DNA from: Paenibacillus sp. SC116
Lineage (GTDB): Bacteria > Bacillota > Bacilli > Paenibacillales > Paenibacillaceae
Direction: 5' to 3'
Assembly (NCBI RefSeq): GCF_024733555.1
Contig: NZ_JANIOF010000002.1
Coordinates: forward strand, 62,001 to 126,000
Length of the DNA stretch: 64,000 nucleotides
In this document: positions 9,280 through 17,442 of the stretch, in pieces
How positions within the stretch are numbered: position 1 is the stretch's first letter
How the letters are laid out: each line of letters opens with the position of its first letter
Position numbers and translations under genes: made by a program
Notes under the pieces: generated by a model
What the model was told of the DNA's origin: nothing
Database searches by the model: none
What the model saw: only the letters and a program-made list of their open reading frames with translations

Positions 9280-9738
9280 TTGCAGAAAGTAAGTGACCCT
9301 TTACCGGAAATAAACATAGAACAAGATTTAGCTGAATGTACAATCGATCATATTGAAGCCTATCAGTTCGATACCAAAAAAATCGCAAGTGGAATTACTG
9401 ATATCATCGGTAACCGTACTTGTGGACTATTGATCATTTCTAGCCGAAACGTATCAGGTTCTGCAGAATACTTTATTCCTACGGAGAATCGTCGTTTTGA
9501 TATCATTCAGTGGGCAAAAGTATTTATGGAATTAAAGGGTCGTACCATCCCTGTGGCTTTGGAGATTGTGGAAAAGGAAAATAAATGTTGGGGACCAGCT
9601 AGAACAAATCTTGCTAAGGCATCTTTAATGGATTTGGCATCCGAGATGCGTAATCCGGTCATGCGACAGGAATGCAAAAAAAATCGGTTGGATAGGGCTG
9701 TTTTATTTGATTATTCACAAGCTTACTTCTCGTTCTAG
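9280..9738 (+). CDS. Hypothetical cytosolic protein, 152 aa, TTG start
   Basis: No recognised family, signal peptide or membrane segment. A central region (CGLLIISSRN, then ALEIVEKENKCWGPAR) suggests a small alpha/beta protein. The frame also has an ATG at 9262, but that codon runs into the strong GGAGGAGGAG stretch; a TTG at 9280 lies 6 bases after this ribosome binding site, so TTG is the more likely start. Preceded by a long A/T-rich leader and followed by a hairpin at 9767-9818. Function unknown. Confidence 0.55.
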   Translation: MQKVSDPLPEINIEQDLAECTIDHIEAYQFDTKKIASGITDIIGNRTCGLLIISSRNVSGSAEYFIPTENRRFDIIQWAKVFMELKGRTIPVALEIVEKENKCWGPARTNLAKASLMDLASEMRNPVMRQECKKNRLDRAVLFDYSQAYFSF

Positions 9739-9766
9739 CCATATGAAATTATAAACAAGTAAAAAG

Positions 9767-9818
9767 AATACCAACGTCGGAGCATGCCATAGCTGCTCTA
9801 ATTTCTTAGGTCGGTATT
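9767..9818 (+). terminator. Hairpin region after the 9280 gene
   Basis: Outer arms AATACC / CGGTATT enclose an inner GAGC / GCTC stem (GGAGCATGCCATAGCTGCTC, 9779-9798). No long T run, so termination efficiency is uncertain. The inner part resembles the hairpins at 8894 and 11595. Confidence 0.45.
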
Positions 9819-9822
9819 AACG

Positions 9823-9873
9823 AAAAAGCCTGCGGTTGTGCATGTCTCGCATTAGACAGGCATAATGGCAGGC
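9823..9873 (-). terminator. Terminator of the 9882-10244 gene
   Basis: Read on the minus strand, GCCTGC...GCAGGC arms with an inner TGCCTGTCT/AGACATGCA pairing are followed by five T. It begins 9 bases past the stop of the secreted-protein gene. Confidence 0.65.
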
Positions 9874-9881
9874 AGATTACA

Positions 9882-10244
9882 TTATGGACGCCAGAAACTA
9901 TAATTCTCTACATATGCCCAATTGCTAAAGTCGACTACCGCCTTATAGTTTCCTGGAGTCAGGTAACCAAGGTTGAGATCGTATGACGTGTAGGTCGATG
10001 CATTTAGGTTTTGGCCGAACCAGTACACTTCCGTCCACTGTCCTACAGGGCCTTCTTTGTACACTTTTACAGACATACTGGAATTATAGTAGCTCCAAAC
10101 ATCGAGGTGTAACGTGTGATTTCCAGCTTGAGTTACAGGACTAAAATACAAGTTATCGGTTCTGGGAGTAGGGTTTGCGGAGACTGCTGTCGCGAATGAG
10201 AATAAGAGTAGAACGACAAGCAAGAGCGGGACTACTCTTCTCAT
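9882..10244 (-). CDS. Small secreted hypothetical protein
   Basis: 120 aa. Residues 1-23 are a Sec signal peptide (MRR, hydrophobic VPLLLVVLLLF, then AVSA/NP as cleavage site), leaving a mature protein of about 97 aa, rich in Tyr, Trp, Asn and Ser. The body looks all-beta (HTLHLDVWSYYN, then MSVKVYKEG, then YKAVVDFSNWAYVENYS), a jelly-roll-like extracellular domain of unknown role. A GTG three codons upstream overlaps the ribosome binding site AAGGAGG; the ATG at 10244, 8 bases after GGAGG, is the better start. Own terminator at 9823-9873. Confidence 0.7.
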   Translation of the reverse strand: MRRVVPLLLVVLLLFSFATAVSANPTPRTDNLYFSPVTQAGNHTLHLDVWSYYNSSMSVKVYKEGPVGQWTEVYWFGQNLNASTYTSYDLNLGYLTPGNYKAVVDFSNWAYVENYSFWRP

Positions 10245-10631
10245 TACTTTCACCTCCTTGTAATCAATAAAAGTTATGAGTAGAATTCGTAATTTAGAAG
10301 TTTGTCCTCTTATATCAATAATCCACGCGGCTTTTCTTAGAAAGGCTTAGAAAAATTAAAAAGGTCATCCTCTTGTTAATTAAAGTCCATCCTAGGGGGC
10401 TTTTTTTAAATTAGGGGGAGAGTGCAAAGGGAAGGGACTGGAAACCGTGTTGAACAGCCAAATCTAAATCTCCACCCCTGCAAAAATACTACTAAAATTC
10501 AGGTGAAAAGTAGGAAGACTCAGGACGTATGTTCGCTATAATGGAAATAACCGACATACACAGAGTGAATCTAATTGGATATAGACATGAGTTTGCCCTT
10601 AGTAGAAATAGTGAGTTGAGGAGGTTATCCC
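10245..10631. other. Divergent intergenic region with a plus-strand hairpin
   Basis: 387 bases between divergent genes. At 10382-10407 a plus-strand hairpin (AAAGTCC / GGGGGCTTT, 7 bp including one G-T pair) is followed by a T run, although no gene ends there; it could terminate a short RNA. A TATAAT at 10537-10542 lacks a good -35. No coding sequence is supported. Confidence 0.35.
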
Positions 10632-11213
10632 ATGGGAAGATCATTCGCAAATTTACATATCAAGTCTATACATCTTGAAAAGACCATCCAAGCTTTAAAG
10701 GAAATGTGTGAAAGGCATCCAGAAGTATTAGGACTAAAAAGTGGAGATCCATCGATCAAAACGGTCATGTACGTAAGCAAGAGCAACGACAATTGGATCA
10801 GCGTGCTCCACGATTATTTTGTATGGGGTACAGTGAAGAAGGTCGGTAAAACGTTATCCCAGCTTACCGAGGAACCAGTGTTGACGGCTGGATATATCAA
10901 TGAGGAAATATTTGAGTTGTCGGTTTTCAAGCAGGGGGACATTCAAGCCGAAAAAATCTTTTGTGAACCATGGACGAGAGATGAATACGGGCTCAACGAA
11001 GAATGCCTTCATGATAACCACCTGCGAGAAGTGTTGGATATCTGTACGGAGAATTTTGATGACCTCATAGAGATTACGAGTCCGTATAAAGCCGCAGATA
11101 AGTTGTCGGAGCTCATAAGCATGTCAATATGGTGTGATTCAGAGTGGATACTACATGAGGAAGAGCTCAGAAATCGATTTGAAACCTATGAATTTGATAT
11201 AGAAAATAATTGA
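10632..11213 (+). CDS. Hypothetical protein at the head of a SUKH-rich cluster
   Basis: 193 aa, acidic, no signal or membrane segment, with three Trp-containing segments (NDNWISVLHDYFVWG; CEPWTRDEYGL; IWCDSEWILHEEEL). I do not recognise the family. It has the size and look of stand-alone immunity-like proteins, and the next genes downstream include two SUKH-type proteins, so a related role is inferred from context. Strong RBS GAGGAGG lies 7 bases before ATG. 60 bases separate it from the next gene. Confidence 0.55.
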   Translation: MGRSFANLHIKSIHLEKTIQALKEMCERHPEVLGLKSGDPSIKTVMYVSKSNDNWISVLHDYFVWGTVKKVGKTLSQLTEEPVLTAGYINEEIFELSVFKQGDIQAEKIFCEPWTRDEYGLNEECLHDNHLREVLDICTENFDDLIEITSPYKAADKLSELISMSIWCDSEWILHEEELRNRFETYEFDIENN

Positions 11214-11273
11214 GCTGTATAGCAATGGTCCTCACTAGTAAAGGAGATTATGAAGAGTGGTGGTGAATGAGAA

Positions 11274-11552
11274 ATGGCTCAGGACGTATGGGACGATATT
11301 TTGAAACATATCCGAACAATATCACAGCCGATTTATTCTACCGTTAACCCTCCTGCAACAGAAGAAGAAATAAATCTTTTAGAAAGCACATTTAACGTAA
11401 AACTGCCAAGTGATTTTCGCAATTATTTGTCCGTAATGAATGGGCAACAAGAGGAAGAACCTTTTTTAGGATTTAACTCTTTTTTGTCTGTTCCAAATAT
11501 CATCGAAACATGGTCTATGATGAATGAACTATTTGAGGACTATTTCATTTAA
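11274..11552 (+). CDS. SMI1/KNR4 (SUKH) family protein, short, probably truncated
   Basis: 92 aa. The N-terminal half of a SUKH domain is clear: a first helix, PPATEEEINLLESTF, LPSDFRNYLSVMNGQ (the family hallmark 'LP-x-x-F/Y-x-x-x-L-x-x-x-NG'), then GFNSFLSV. Family members are normally 130-190 aa and continue with further strands after this point; here the frame stops right after the second helix (NELFEDYFI). It is therefore probably truncated by a premature stop or deletion. SUKH proteins act as immunity proteins to polymorphic toxins or as scaffold proteins. A weak RBS (GGTGGTGAATGAG) precedes the start. Terminator at 11595. Confidence 0.7.
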   Translation: MAQDVWDDILKHIRTISQPIYSTVNPPATEEEINLLESTFNVKLPSDFRNYLSVMNGQQEEEPFLGFNSFLSVPNIIETWSMMNELFEDYFI

Positions 11553-11594
11553 TCGCGAGGTAAGAAGCGCGCCTACTCCATAAGCACATCAACG

Positions 11595-11621
11595 AAGGAG
11601 CATGCCGCAGCAGCTCCTTTT
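11595..11621 (+). terminator. Rho-independent terminator, copy of a recurring sequence
   Basis: AAGGAGC / GCTCCTTTT stem around ATGCCGCAGCA. Essentially the inverse of the 8894 hairpin. Confidence 0.75.
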
Positions 11622-11708
11622 GTTATTTTATCGATAGACCAGTTAGGTTATTCTCTAACTCAATAACTATCCGCATGGAAATATCTACGATATAGAGGAG
11701 GAAACGGT

Positions 11709-12584
11709 ATGGACAAAAAGAAAATGAGCCTGCTAAAGAAACTGTATCATCCAACCAATTCAGTATTCGATCGTGAATATGGAGTGAGTTTGTATAACGC
11801 GGCTTCATTAACAAGTCAGGAAAGGGAACTGCTGAAAGAAATGAACTGGATGGTCAATCGTCTTGAGTTGATTAAACATGACTCAAGCGTTAAAGAGTTA
11901 GTTCATCTAAGACAAGATGGGCGCTTATATCGAGAACGTATCCTAAATGGATTTATTGCGGGAGTTGGCGGAAGCTATCCTCGAGGGCTGTCACCATTGC
12001 TCAGCTACTATACAATGAAGAACATTCCGGAACACGAGTTTGTGGAGGCAGATCGCTATTCAGCATGCAGAATCTGCTCCTTTTCGAAAGCTAGGAAAGA
12101 CGGATTTTGGGAAAATGCTTCCTACCTTCACTATGTCCTCTATTTAGGGAACACATATGGCTCAAATCCATGGGGGGCGCTTCTGGACCTAAAGGAATTG
12201 GCAGAGCAGCATCCGGTCAAACCGACGAAGGAGGATATCAAAGTTTTTCGAAATTTGTTGGTGAGCTTGGATCGTTCTGAGCCAGACGAAACGCCGGGTG
12301 GATTCGAGAAGCGGCTGACGGCAGAAAAAATTATGCCGAAAAACAAATACGTGCGGCGCGGCATTTTGAATTCGCTTGCTGTGATAGGCGTTATTCCAAA
12401 TGCATTCGTCCAGACTGATTTCAACAAATGGACGGAATTCGAATATATGGTGAGTCAAGAGGAGAAGCTTCCGAACACAAAAGGCCGCTCAGATATGGAG
12501 ATGCCGTGGGCGGGTTGGAATGGCGGACTTAAAATTAACTGGGACGTGACCAAGGAGCTATTTGGAGAAATAGAGAGGGGATGA
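11709..12584 (+). CDS. Hypothetical protein with a CxxC motif, in a SUKH operon
   Basis: 291 aa. No signal peptide or membrane segment. A CRIC motif (SACRICSFSK, about residues 118-127) could bind metal or form a disulfide; a conserved-looking tryptophan/proline region ends the protein (MEMPWAGWNGGLKINW). The RBS AGAGGAGG lies 7 bases before ATG. The SUKH gene 12589 starts 4 bases after its stop, so the two are translationally coupled and likely work together. Family and function unknown; a role in toxin immunity or peptide recognition is only suggested by the neighbours. Confidence 0.6.
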   Translation: MDKKKMSLLKKLYHPTNSVFDREYGVSLYNAASLTSQERELLKEMNWMVNRLELIKHDSSVKELVHLRQDGRLYRERILNGFIAGVGGSYPRGLSPLLSYYTMKNIPEHEFVEADRYSACRICSFSKARKDGFWENASYLHYVLYLGNTYGSNPWGALLDLKELAEQHPVKPTKEDIKVFRNLLVSLDRSEPDETPGGFEKRLTAEKIMPKNKYVRRGILNSLAVIGVIPNAFVQTDFNKWTEFEYMVSQEEKLPNTKGRSDMEMPWAGWNGGLKINWDVTKELFGEIERG

Positions 12585-12588
12585 AATC

Positions 12589-13047
12589 ATGTATGAACGT
12601 TTAGCTGATAAATTGAAGACGACTTCCGCTATCAAATGGTTTCCTGGCCATGGGGCGGAAGAGAGCTGGATCGTGGAAGTGGAGGGGGAACTAGGATTCC
12701 GTCTGCCTCCGTCTTATCGCTGGTGGCTGATTCATTATGGTAATGCTCGATTGGGAGACGGAAATATTTTTACGATCTGCTCTCCGGAGCACAGAGAATA
12801 TGATGATACCGACATTCTTTATATACATAGATTGAATCAAGCGGAAGATTGGTTGGTAGAGAGGTTTCCAAATCGACTAGATTTGTTTGTACCGGATAGT
12901 GATGAACTTTACTATTTCGATACGTCTTCCAGAGATGAACAGGGTGAATTTCCGATTATGTGTTATGACTTGATGAACGATTTGATCGATACGTATGCCA
13001 CGACATTTGCGGAGTTTCTAGAGCAGCTGATCGACCAACGCAGCTGA
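12589..13047 (+). CDS. SMI1/KNR4 (SUKH) family protein
   Basis: 152 aa, full length for the family. Core motifs: VEGELGFRLPPSYRWWLIHYG (residues about 29-49, the 'LP-x-x-Y-x-x-x-L' signature), a variable loop, then LDLFVPDSDELYYFDTSS and GEFPIMCYD, the strands that close the SUKH fold. SUKH proteins commonly neutralise contact-dependent or secreted toxins by direct binding; no toxin gene is visible next to it. It is tightly coupled to the gene upstream. No signal peptide, so it acts in the cytosol. Confidence 0.8.
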   Translation: MYERLADKLKTTSAIKWFPGHGAEESWIVEVEGELGFRLPPSYRWWLIHYGNARLGDGNIFTICSPEHREYDDTDILYIHRLNQAEDWLVERFPNRLDLFVPDSDELYYFDTSSRDEQGEFPIMCYDLMNDLIDTYATTFAEFLEQLIDQRS

Positions 13048-13075
13048 AGGATGAAGGATATCTGTTGGATAGGAG

Positions 13076-14110
13076 GTGTCACAGATACGGAAGATTTGGA
13101 AAAGTAGGACGCTGATTAACGATCCTGTTGAGCTGGACCGGAGCCAGATCGAGCAGGATTTGCACAACGGCAATCAAGTAATTGTTCAGTTCTCACATTC
13201 GGATAGCTATGGCTCCATCTTGGAGGAAGTGGATGATCTTTGCGCGCGTTTGGATGAAAATTTTGTAGTACGTTTTTACGGACACTATTCTCTTTCGTTC
13301 GATGGACATACTCTTTTGCGGATTCCCCATGTTAAAAATCTGCATCTCAATAGTCTTACCCATGCGCATAATACCGAAGCATTGGCCAAGCTGGAACACT
13401 TGCACAGTTTACACCTAGGCATATATGAGCTGGAGAATTCAGATATTTTGGGAATAGATTCACTGCGGTCGCTAAGAGAGTTAACCATTATTTCAGAGAA
13501 AAAGATGCTCAATCTACAATATTTTAAAGCGTTCACGCGTCTGGAACACTTGCATGTAGGGGGCAAGGTGAAAAACCTTGATGCTGTAGGTGAGCTACAA
13601 GACTTAAATTATCTTGCGCTGCATTCAATCAGCAAACATCCGCTGCACTTTATAAACCGACTGAGGAAGTTGAAGCATCTTCGCATCTTGCTTGGTGGTC
13701 GAGAACATATTCAGGAAATTGAAGAGAATGAAATCGATGATCTGGAAATCTCCAGAGTCCGTGGTTTTCACGATCTATCCAATATTACAAACTTCCGAGC
13801 ACTAACGAGACTTGTCATTGAAGATCAAATCCAACTGCATGAAGTCAACTTTGAACGACAGATGAAGGTACTGGAGGAGCTATCCTTTAGGAACTGCAAA
13901 AGCTTGGTTCGTTTGACGGGATTGGAGCAATTGCCTTCACTAAGCAAGCTTCGTCTCCTAAAAACGGGAATAGACTTCGATTCCTTTATCCTTCAGGGGC
14001 TTCCAGGTTCCTTAGCTGCTGTGGATTTTGTGACTACCAAAAATAAAGTTGACCAAGAAATCCAACAATCATTGTCTAAGATGGGTTATCAGGAATGGAA
14101 CAGTCGCTAA
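13076..14110 (+). CDS. Leucine-rich-repeat protein, start unclear
   Basis: 344 aa at most. From about residue 80 there are repeated 22-25-residue leucine-rich units (HVKNLHLNSL; LEHLHSLHLGI; LRSLRELTIIS; LEHLHVGGKVKN; LQDLNYLALHS; LKHLRILLGG; LEELSFRNCKS; PSLSKLRLLKTG), with no signal peptide or anchor, so it is a cytosolic binding scaffold. The start is odd: the only standard start is GTG at 13076, which abuts GGAGG with no spacing. An ATA at 13085 has ideal spacing (8 bases). The gene may use a non-standard start or have lost its original one. It lies 28 bases after the SUKH gene and ends the cluster. Confidence 0.7.
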   Translation: MSQIRKIWKSRTLINDPVELDRSQIEQDLHNGNQVIVQFSHSDSYGSILEEVDDLCARLDENFVVRFYGHYSLSFDGHTLLRIPHVKNLHLNSLTHAHNTEALAKLEHLHSLHLGIYELENSDILGIDSLRSLRELTIISEKKMLNLQYFKAFTRLEHLHVGGKVKNLDAVGELQDLNYLALHSISKHPLHFINRLRKLKHLRILLGGREHIQEIEENEIDDLEISRVRGFHDLSNITNFRALTRLVIEDQIQLHEVNFERQMKVLEELSFRNCKSLVRLTGLEQLPSLSKLRLLKTGIDFDSFILQGLPGSLAAVDFVTTKNKVDQEIQQSLSKMGYQEWNSR

Positions 14111-14144
14111 GAGGTTGATATAGCGTTTCTTGCACGTATGAATG

Positions 14145-14178
14145 AGCGGTTGTCGTTAGGAATGACGAACCGCTTTTT
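14145..14178 (+). terminator. Terminator closing the SUKH/LRR cluster
   Basis: AGCGGTT...AACCGCT stem with an interior TC/GA pairing, followed by five T, 35 bases after the stop. Confidence 0.8.
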
Positions 14179-14342
14179 GGCGTGGCTACAGGCTAGATGA
14201 AGCCCATTTTAGATAAATAACAAAATCTCTTTATATACGGATGTCAGATCTATGCAATTATCCCTTGCATCGTGCTAGTATAAATGGAGTATCTAACCAC
14301 CAAGACATTTATACCCATTATTCGTATTAGGAGATTCAGGGG

Positions 14343-14999
14343 ATGAACAAAAAGATTTTGATAGTCGAAGATGATATTCATATTTCCAAAATTATTAAAA
14401 TGAATCTCAACATCGTGAACTACGAGACGACCGAGGTCTATGACGGCTTGGCGGCGTTTGAGCTGCTGCAGCGGGAGAAGTTTGACCTTATATTGCTGGA
14501 TGTCATGATTCCGAAATTGGACGGTTTTGAGCTGATGGAACGAATCAGACCTTATCGTATTCCCGTTATTTTTTTGACGGCGAAAAACTCGGTCTATGAT
14601 AAAGTAGACGGGCTGAAGTTGGGGGCCGACGATTATATGGTCAAGCCTTTTGAGGCGATTGAGCTGCTGGCCCGTATAGAAACGGTGCTGCGGAGATACG
14701 GCAAAGAAGAACGGGTGATGGGATTCCAAACCCTTCTCATTGATCTGGATAAACGTGAAGTAACCAAGCAAGGGAACGTTGTCGAGCTAACTCCAAAAGA
14801 ATATGATTTGATCGTCGTTCTACTTAAAAACAAGAACATAGCCTTATCAAGAGAGCAGTTCATCGATAAAGTATGGGGCCCCGACTATTATGGCGAAACA
14901 AGAACAGTCGATATGCATATTAAATCATTGCGCAAAAAGCTAGAGCTGCAGGATCATATCAAGACTGTTTATAAACTCGGCTACCGGCTGGAGGATTGA
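14343..14999 (+). CDS. OmpR/PhoB-family response regulator
   Basis: 218 aa. The receiver domain (1-115) has the acidic pair E9-D10-D11, phosphoacceptor D53 (LILLDVMIP), Thr in FLTAKN and Lys in VKPFEA. The C-terminal winged helix (about 125-217) has the family pattern LTPKEYDL...REQFIDKVWG...VDMHIKSLRKKL...YKLGYRLE. It starts 4 bases before the cognate kinase gene and heads a three-gene unit with kinase and lipoprotein. The importer genes just downstream after a terminator are its likely targets. RBS TTCAGGGG lies close to ATG. Confidence 0.95.
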   Translation: MNKKILIVEDDIHISKIIKMNLNIVNYETTEVYDGLAAFELLQREKFDLILLDVMIPKLDGFELMERIRPYRIPVIFLTAKNSVYDKVDGLKLGADDYMVKPFEAIELLARIETVLRRYGKEERVMGFQTLLIDLDKREVTKQGNVVELTPKEYDLIVVLLKNKNIALSREQFIDKVWGPDYYGETRTVDMHIKSLRKKLELQDHIKTVYKLGYRLED

Positions 15000-15003
15000 G
15001 AGG

Positions 15004-16443
15004 ATGAAATTTTGGCAAAAGATCTATGTCTTCTCGATTCTGGTCTTCGTCATTATCTTTAACGCAGCCTCTATTATGGTTATCGAGCGCAGCCACAACA
15101 GAATGCTTGAACAGGAAATAAACAGCGCGCTAAGCCAGAACATGAGTATTCATTCCAGTGTCAATGCGATTGTGCCAATTCTTCGTATCTACGATTCCAT
15201 CGATTACGAGAAATCGGTATTAACGAGAATCGCTAATGAGTTTGTGGGCACAAATAAGGAACAGCGTGTTTATTTGGATATTAGGGATGAGACCAATCAG
15301 GCGGTCTTCAGTAATGTCGATTTCCAGATGCCGGCACAGCGTAAAGAGCTGGATAAGCTGGGCGAGGATGAAATCAATTATATTTTTCGGGATATCGACG
15401 AGCGAACGATTCTGTTTACCTCGAACATTGCGAATATTAATCATACCAGCTATCTATTTACCTATATGGTAGATGTCACCTCTTTGTATCAGGAACGTGT
15501 GGATCAATATGAGTTCTTTGTACAAGTGGATGTGGCGGCCTGCTTCCTCTATATGTTAATCATGTTTTTTGTAAGCAGAGGACTGACAAGATCGATTGAT
15601 CAACTGGGTCGAACAACTCAAGTCATTGCACAGGGCAATTTCTCTGAACGAGTCCTGTTGAAATCAAAGGACGAGATCGGCGTGCTGGCCCATAATTTTA
15701 ACAATATGGCCGCTGTTGTGGAGGATACCATTACCGAACTTGAGCGGATCAATCAAGAAAAACAGCGGTTTATTAATAACTTTACACATGAATTAAAAAC
15801 ACCACTGACCTCCATTATCGCCTATGCCAATTTCATGAGGACAACCAAATACAATGAGGAAACGTTTCAAGATGGTCTAGATGTCATTTATTCAGAAGGC
15901 AAACGATTAGAGATGTTGTCATTGAAGCTGATGAACTTGATTGTGTTGCAAGAGGATGAATTCGAGATGGAGCTTCACGATGTGGGGACGGTTATAGCTG
16001 AAATTAAGCCTGCACTGGTCATGATGGCCAAAGAAAAGCAGGTGACTATTGTTACGGAGTGCGAACCGGGTGAGCTGAGAATGGAGAAGGATTTGATCAA
16101 AGTGCTTATCTTCAACTTGGTGGACAATGCGTTAAAGGCTTCGGAAGAACAGCAGACCATTACGCTGCGTATTGTATGGCGCGACGGGCATTGCATGCTT
16201 GAAGTGATAGATCAGGGCATTGGGATCTCTAAGGAACATCGGGATAAAATTTTTGAACCTTTTTACATGGTGGATAAATCAAGGACGAGGAACGGTAAAG
16301 GGGCAGGTCTCGGTCTTGCGATATGTAAAAATGTAGCGCGTGTCCATAATGCCGTCATCAGGGTGATCAGTAATGAAAACCAGGGTACGAAGGTAGAAGT
16401 CGTATTCGCACTTACCCATCTGAAAGGCAGGATAAAGGAATGA
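15004..16443 (+). CDS. Sensor histidine kinase, HAMP type
   Basis: 479 aa. TM1 at about residues 7-27, extracellular sensor of about 140 residues, TM2 at about 175-196, HAMP (about 197-250), HisKA with H262 in FTHELKTPL, N box NLVDNALKAS, G boxes DQGIGIS and GAGLGLAICK. This is the partner of the response regulator immediately upstream (3-base spacing). Its last four bases overlap the next gene (ATGA), so the lipoprotein is translationally coupled. The sensed signal is unknown; the sensor region has no named domain I can identify. Confidence 0.95.
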   Translation: MKFWQKIYVFSILVFVIIFNAASIMVIERSHNRMLEQEINSALSQNMSIHSSVNAIVPILRIYDSIDYEKSVLTRIANEFVGTNKEQRVYLDIRDETNQAVFSNVDFQMPAQRKELDKLGEDEINYIFRDIDERTILFTSNIANINHTSYLFTYMVDVTSLYQERVDQYEFFVQVDVAACFLYMLIMFFVSRGLTRSIDQLGRTTQVIAQGNFSERVLLKSKDEIGVLAHNFNNMAAVVEDTITELERINQEKQRFINNFTHELKTPLTSIIAYANFMRTTKYNEETFQDGLDVIYSEGKRLEMLSLKLMNLIVLQEDEFEMELHDVGTVIAEIKPALVMMAKEKQVTIVTECEPGELRMEKDLIKVLIFNLVDNALKASEEQQTITLRIVWRDGHCMLEVIDQGIGISKEHRDKIFEPFYMVDKSRTRNGKGAGLGLAICKNVARVHNAVIRVISNENQGTKVEVVFALTHLKGRIKE

Positions 16444-17219
16444 ACAAGCTTATTTTAGTTATCATATGCACGTCGTTTCTGATTCTAGGGACGGGGTGCC
16501 AAGGGCTGTTCAATACGATACCGAAAGAGACAGTCATGGTAAAACAAATCAATAGAGCGAACGAGAACAATGAGGTAAATTACGAGGGCGTTCTGTCCCA
16601 AGATGCGGCGAAGACACTCAGTCTAAATGCGGTAAATAAGTACTTCGACATGGATTTGACGATGGACGAGTTTCAATTCGAGTTGATGGTTATTGATCAA
16701 AACAAGTTTAAAGTTTTGCTAAGTGAGGCGGAATATGGACTCGTCCCAAAAGTGAAACCAGCTCCAGCTTCGGAAGTGAAACCAGCAGAGGTTCCAGAAC
16801 GAAAGCTGAACGATCAAGCGGAATTGGCTTCGTATTCTGGTGGCTTGTATTATACGACTCTGACCAAGTTGACCGACCCTGATGAAGTCTATGATATCGT
16901 ATTGAATGCGAGGGACGGCGATGTCGTTAAAGTTGCCAAGGCAGGGGAGGTACAGAATTTTGCCAGCACTAGTGAAGAAGACAAGGAAAAAGTTATCGCT
17001 CTTGTAACAAAGTTTATTCAGGATAAAGGGAGTTATCCGTTGTCCGATCTATCGCTCAATGAAGGCATGATACGTTGGGGCAGTGTTGTGGAATTGTATT
17101 ACATGAGCAAGGACGGCGATAAGTTAAAATACGCTGTCACGGTCAATTTGAGACGAAATGAAGTTGTCGGGTTCAGTAAGGACGTCATGGCGCTGCTTAG
17201 TTACTACTCTAGGCTATAA
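16440..17219 (+). CDS. Putative lipoprotein coupled to the two-component system
   Basis: 259 aa. Residues 1-20 are a lipoprotein-type signal (hydrophobic LILVIICTSFLIL, then GTGC with Cys20), though the residue at -3 is not ideal. The rest is a soluble acidic/basic mix with a Pro-Lys-Ala linker (KVKPAPASEVKP) and two small alpha/beta regions. The ATGA overlap with the kinase suggests an accessory sensor or regulator at the membrane, or a target-linked surface protein. I recognise no domain. The operon ends at the strong terminator at 17296. Confidence 0.7.
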   Translation: MNKLILVIICTSFLILGTGCQGLFNTIPKETVMVKQINRANENNEVNYEGVLSQDAAKTLSLNAVNKYFDMDLTMDEFQFELMVIDQNKFKVLLSEAEYGLVPKVKPAPASEVKPAEVPERKLNDQAELASYSGGLYYTTLTKLTDPDEVYDIVLNARDGDVVKVAKAGEVQNFASTSEEDKEKVIALVTKFIQDKGSYPLSDLSLNEGMIRWGSVVELYYMSKDGDKLKYAVTVNLRRNEVVGFSKDVMALLSYYSRL

Positions 17220-17295
17220 GCCGGATTTTCCCACCCAACCGAACCAGTGCTGCAAGGCTACAACTACAGTTCCAATAACCGCGCAATCAAGTACC

Positions 17296-17330
17296 GTCAG
17301 GGGCCCATACATCCCTGGCGTTTTTTTTTG
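17296..17330 (+). terminator. Strong terminator after the two-component operon
   Basis: GTCAGGG / CCCTGGC stem with nine T. It separates the regulatory genes from the importer genes that follow. Confidence 0.9.
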
Positions 17331-17442
17331 ATTTTTACAACTTCAATACAACTCTATCTAATTCCTCATATATCTCCACATTATACTGATGGTGTATCGC
17401 TACGGGATAATCGCGGAGAGAAAGATTATGGGAGGAAAAACA

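Noticed and set aside
14250-14771. 173-codon minus-strand frame opposite the response regulator gene
   Set aside because: Antisense shadow; the plus-strand gene has all receiver motifs.
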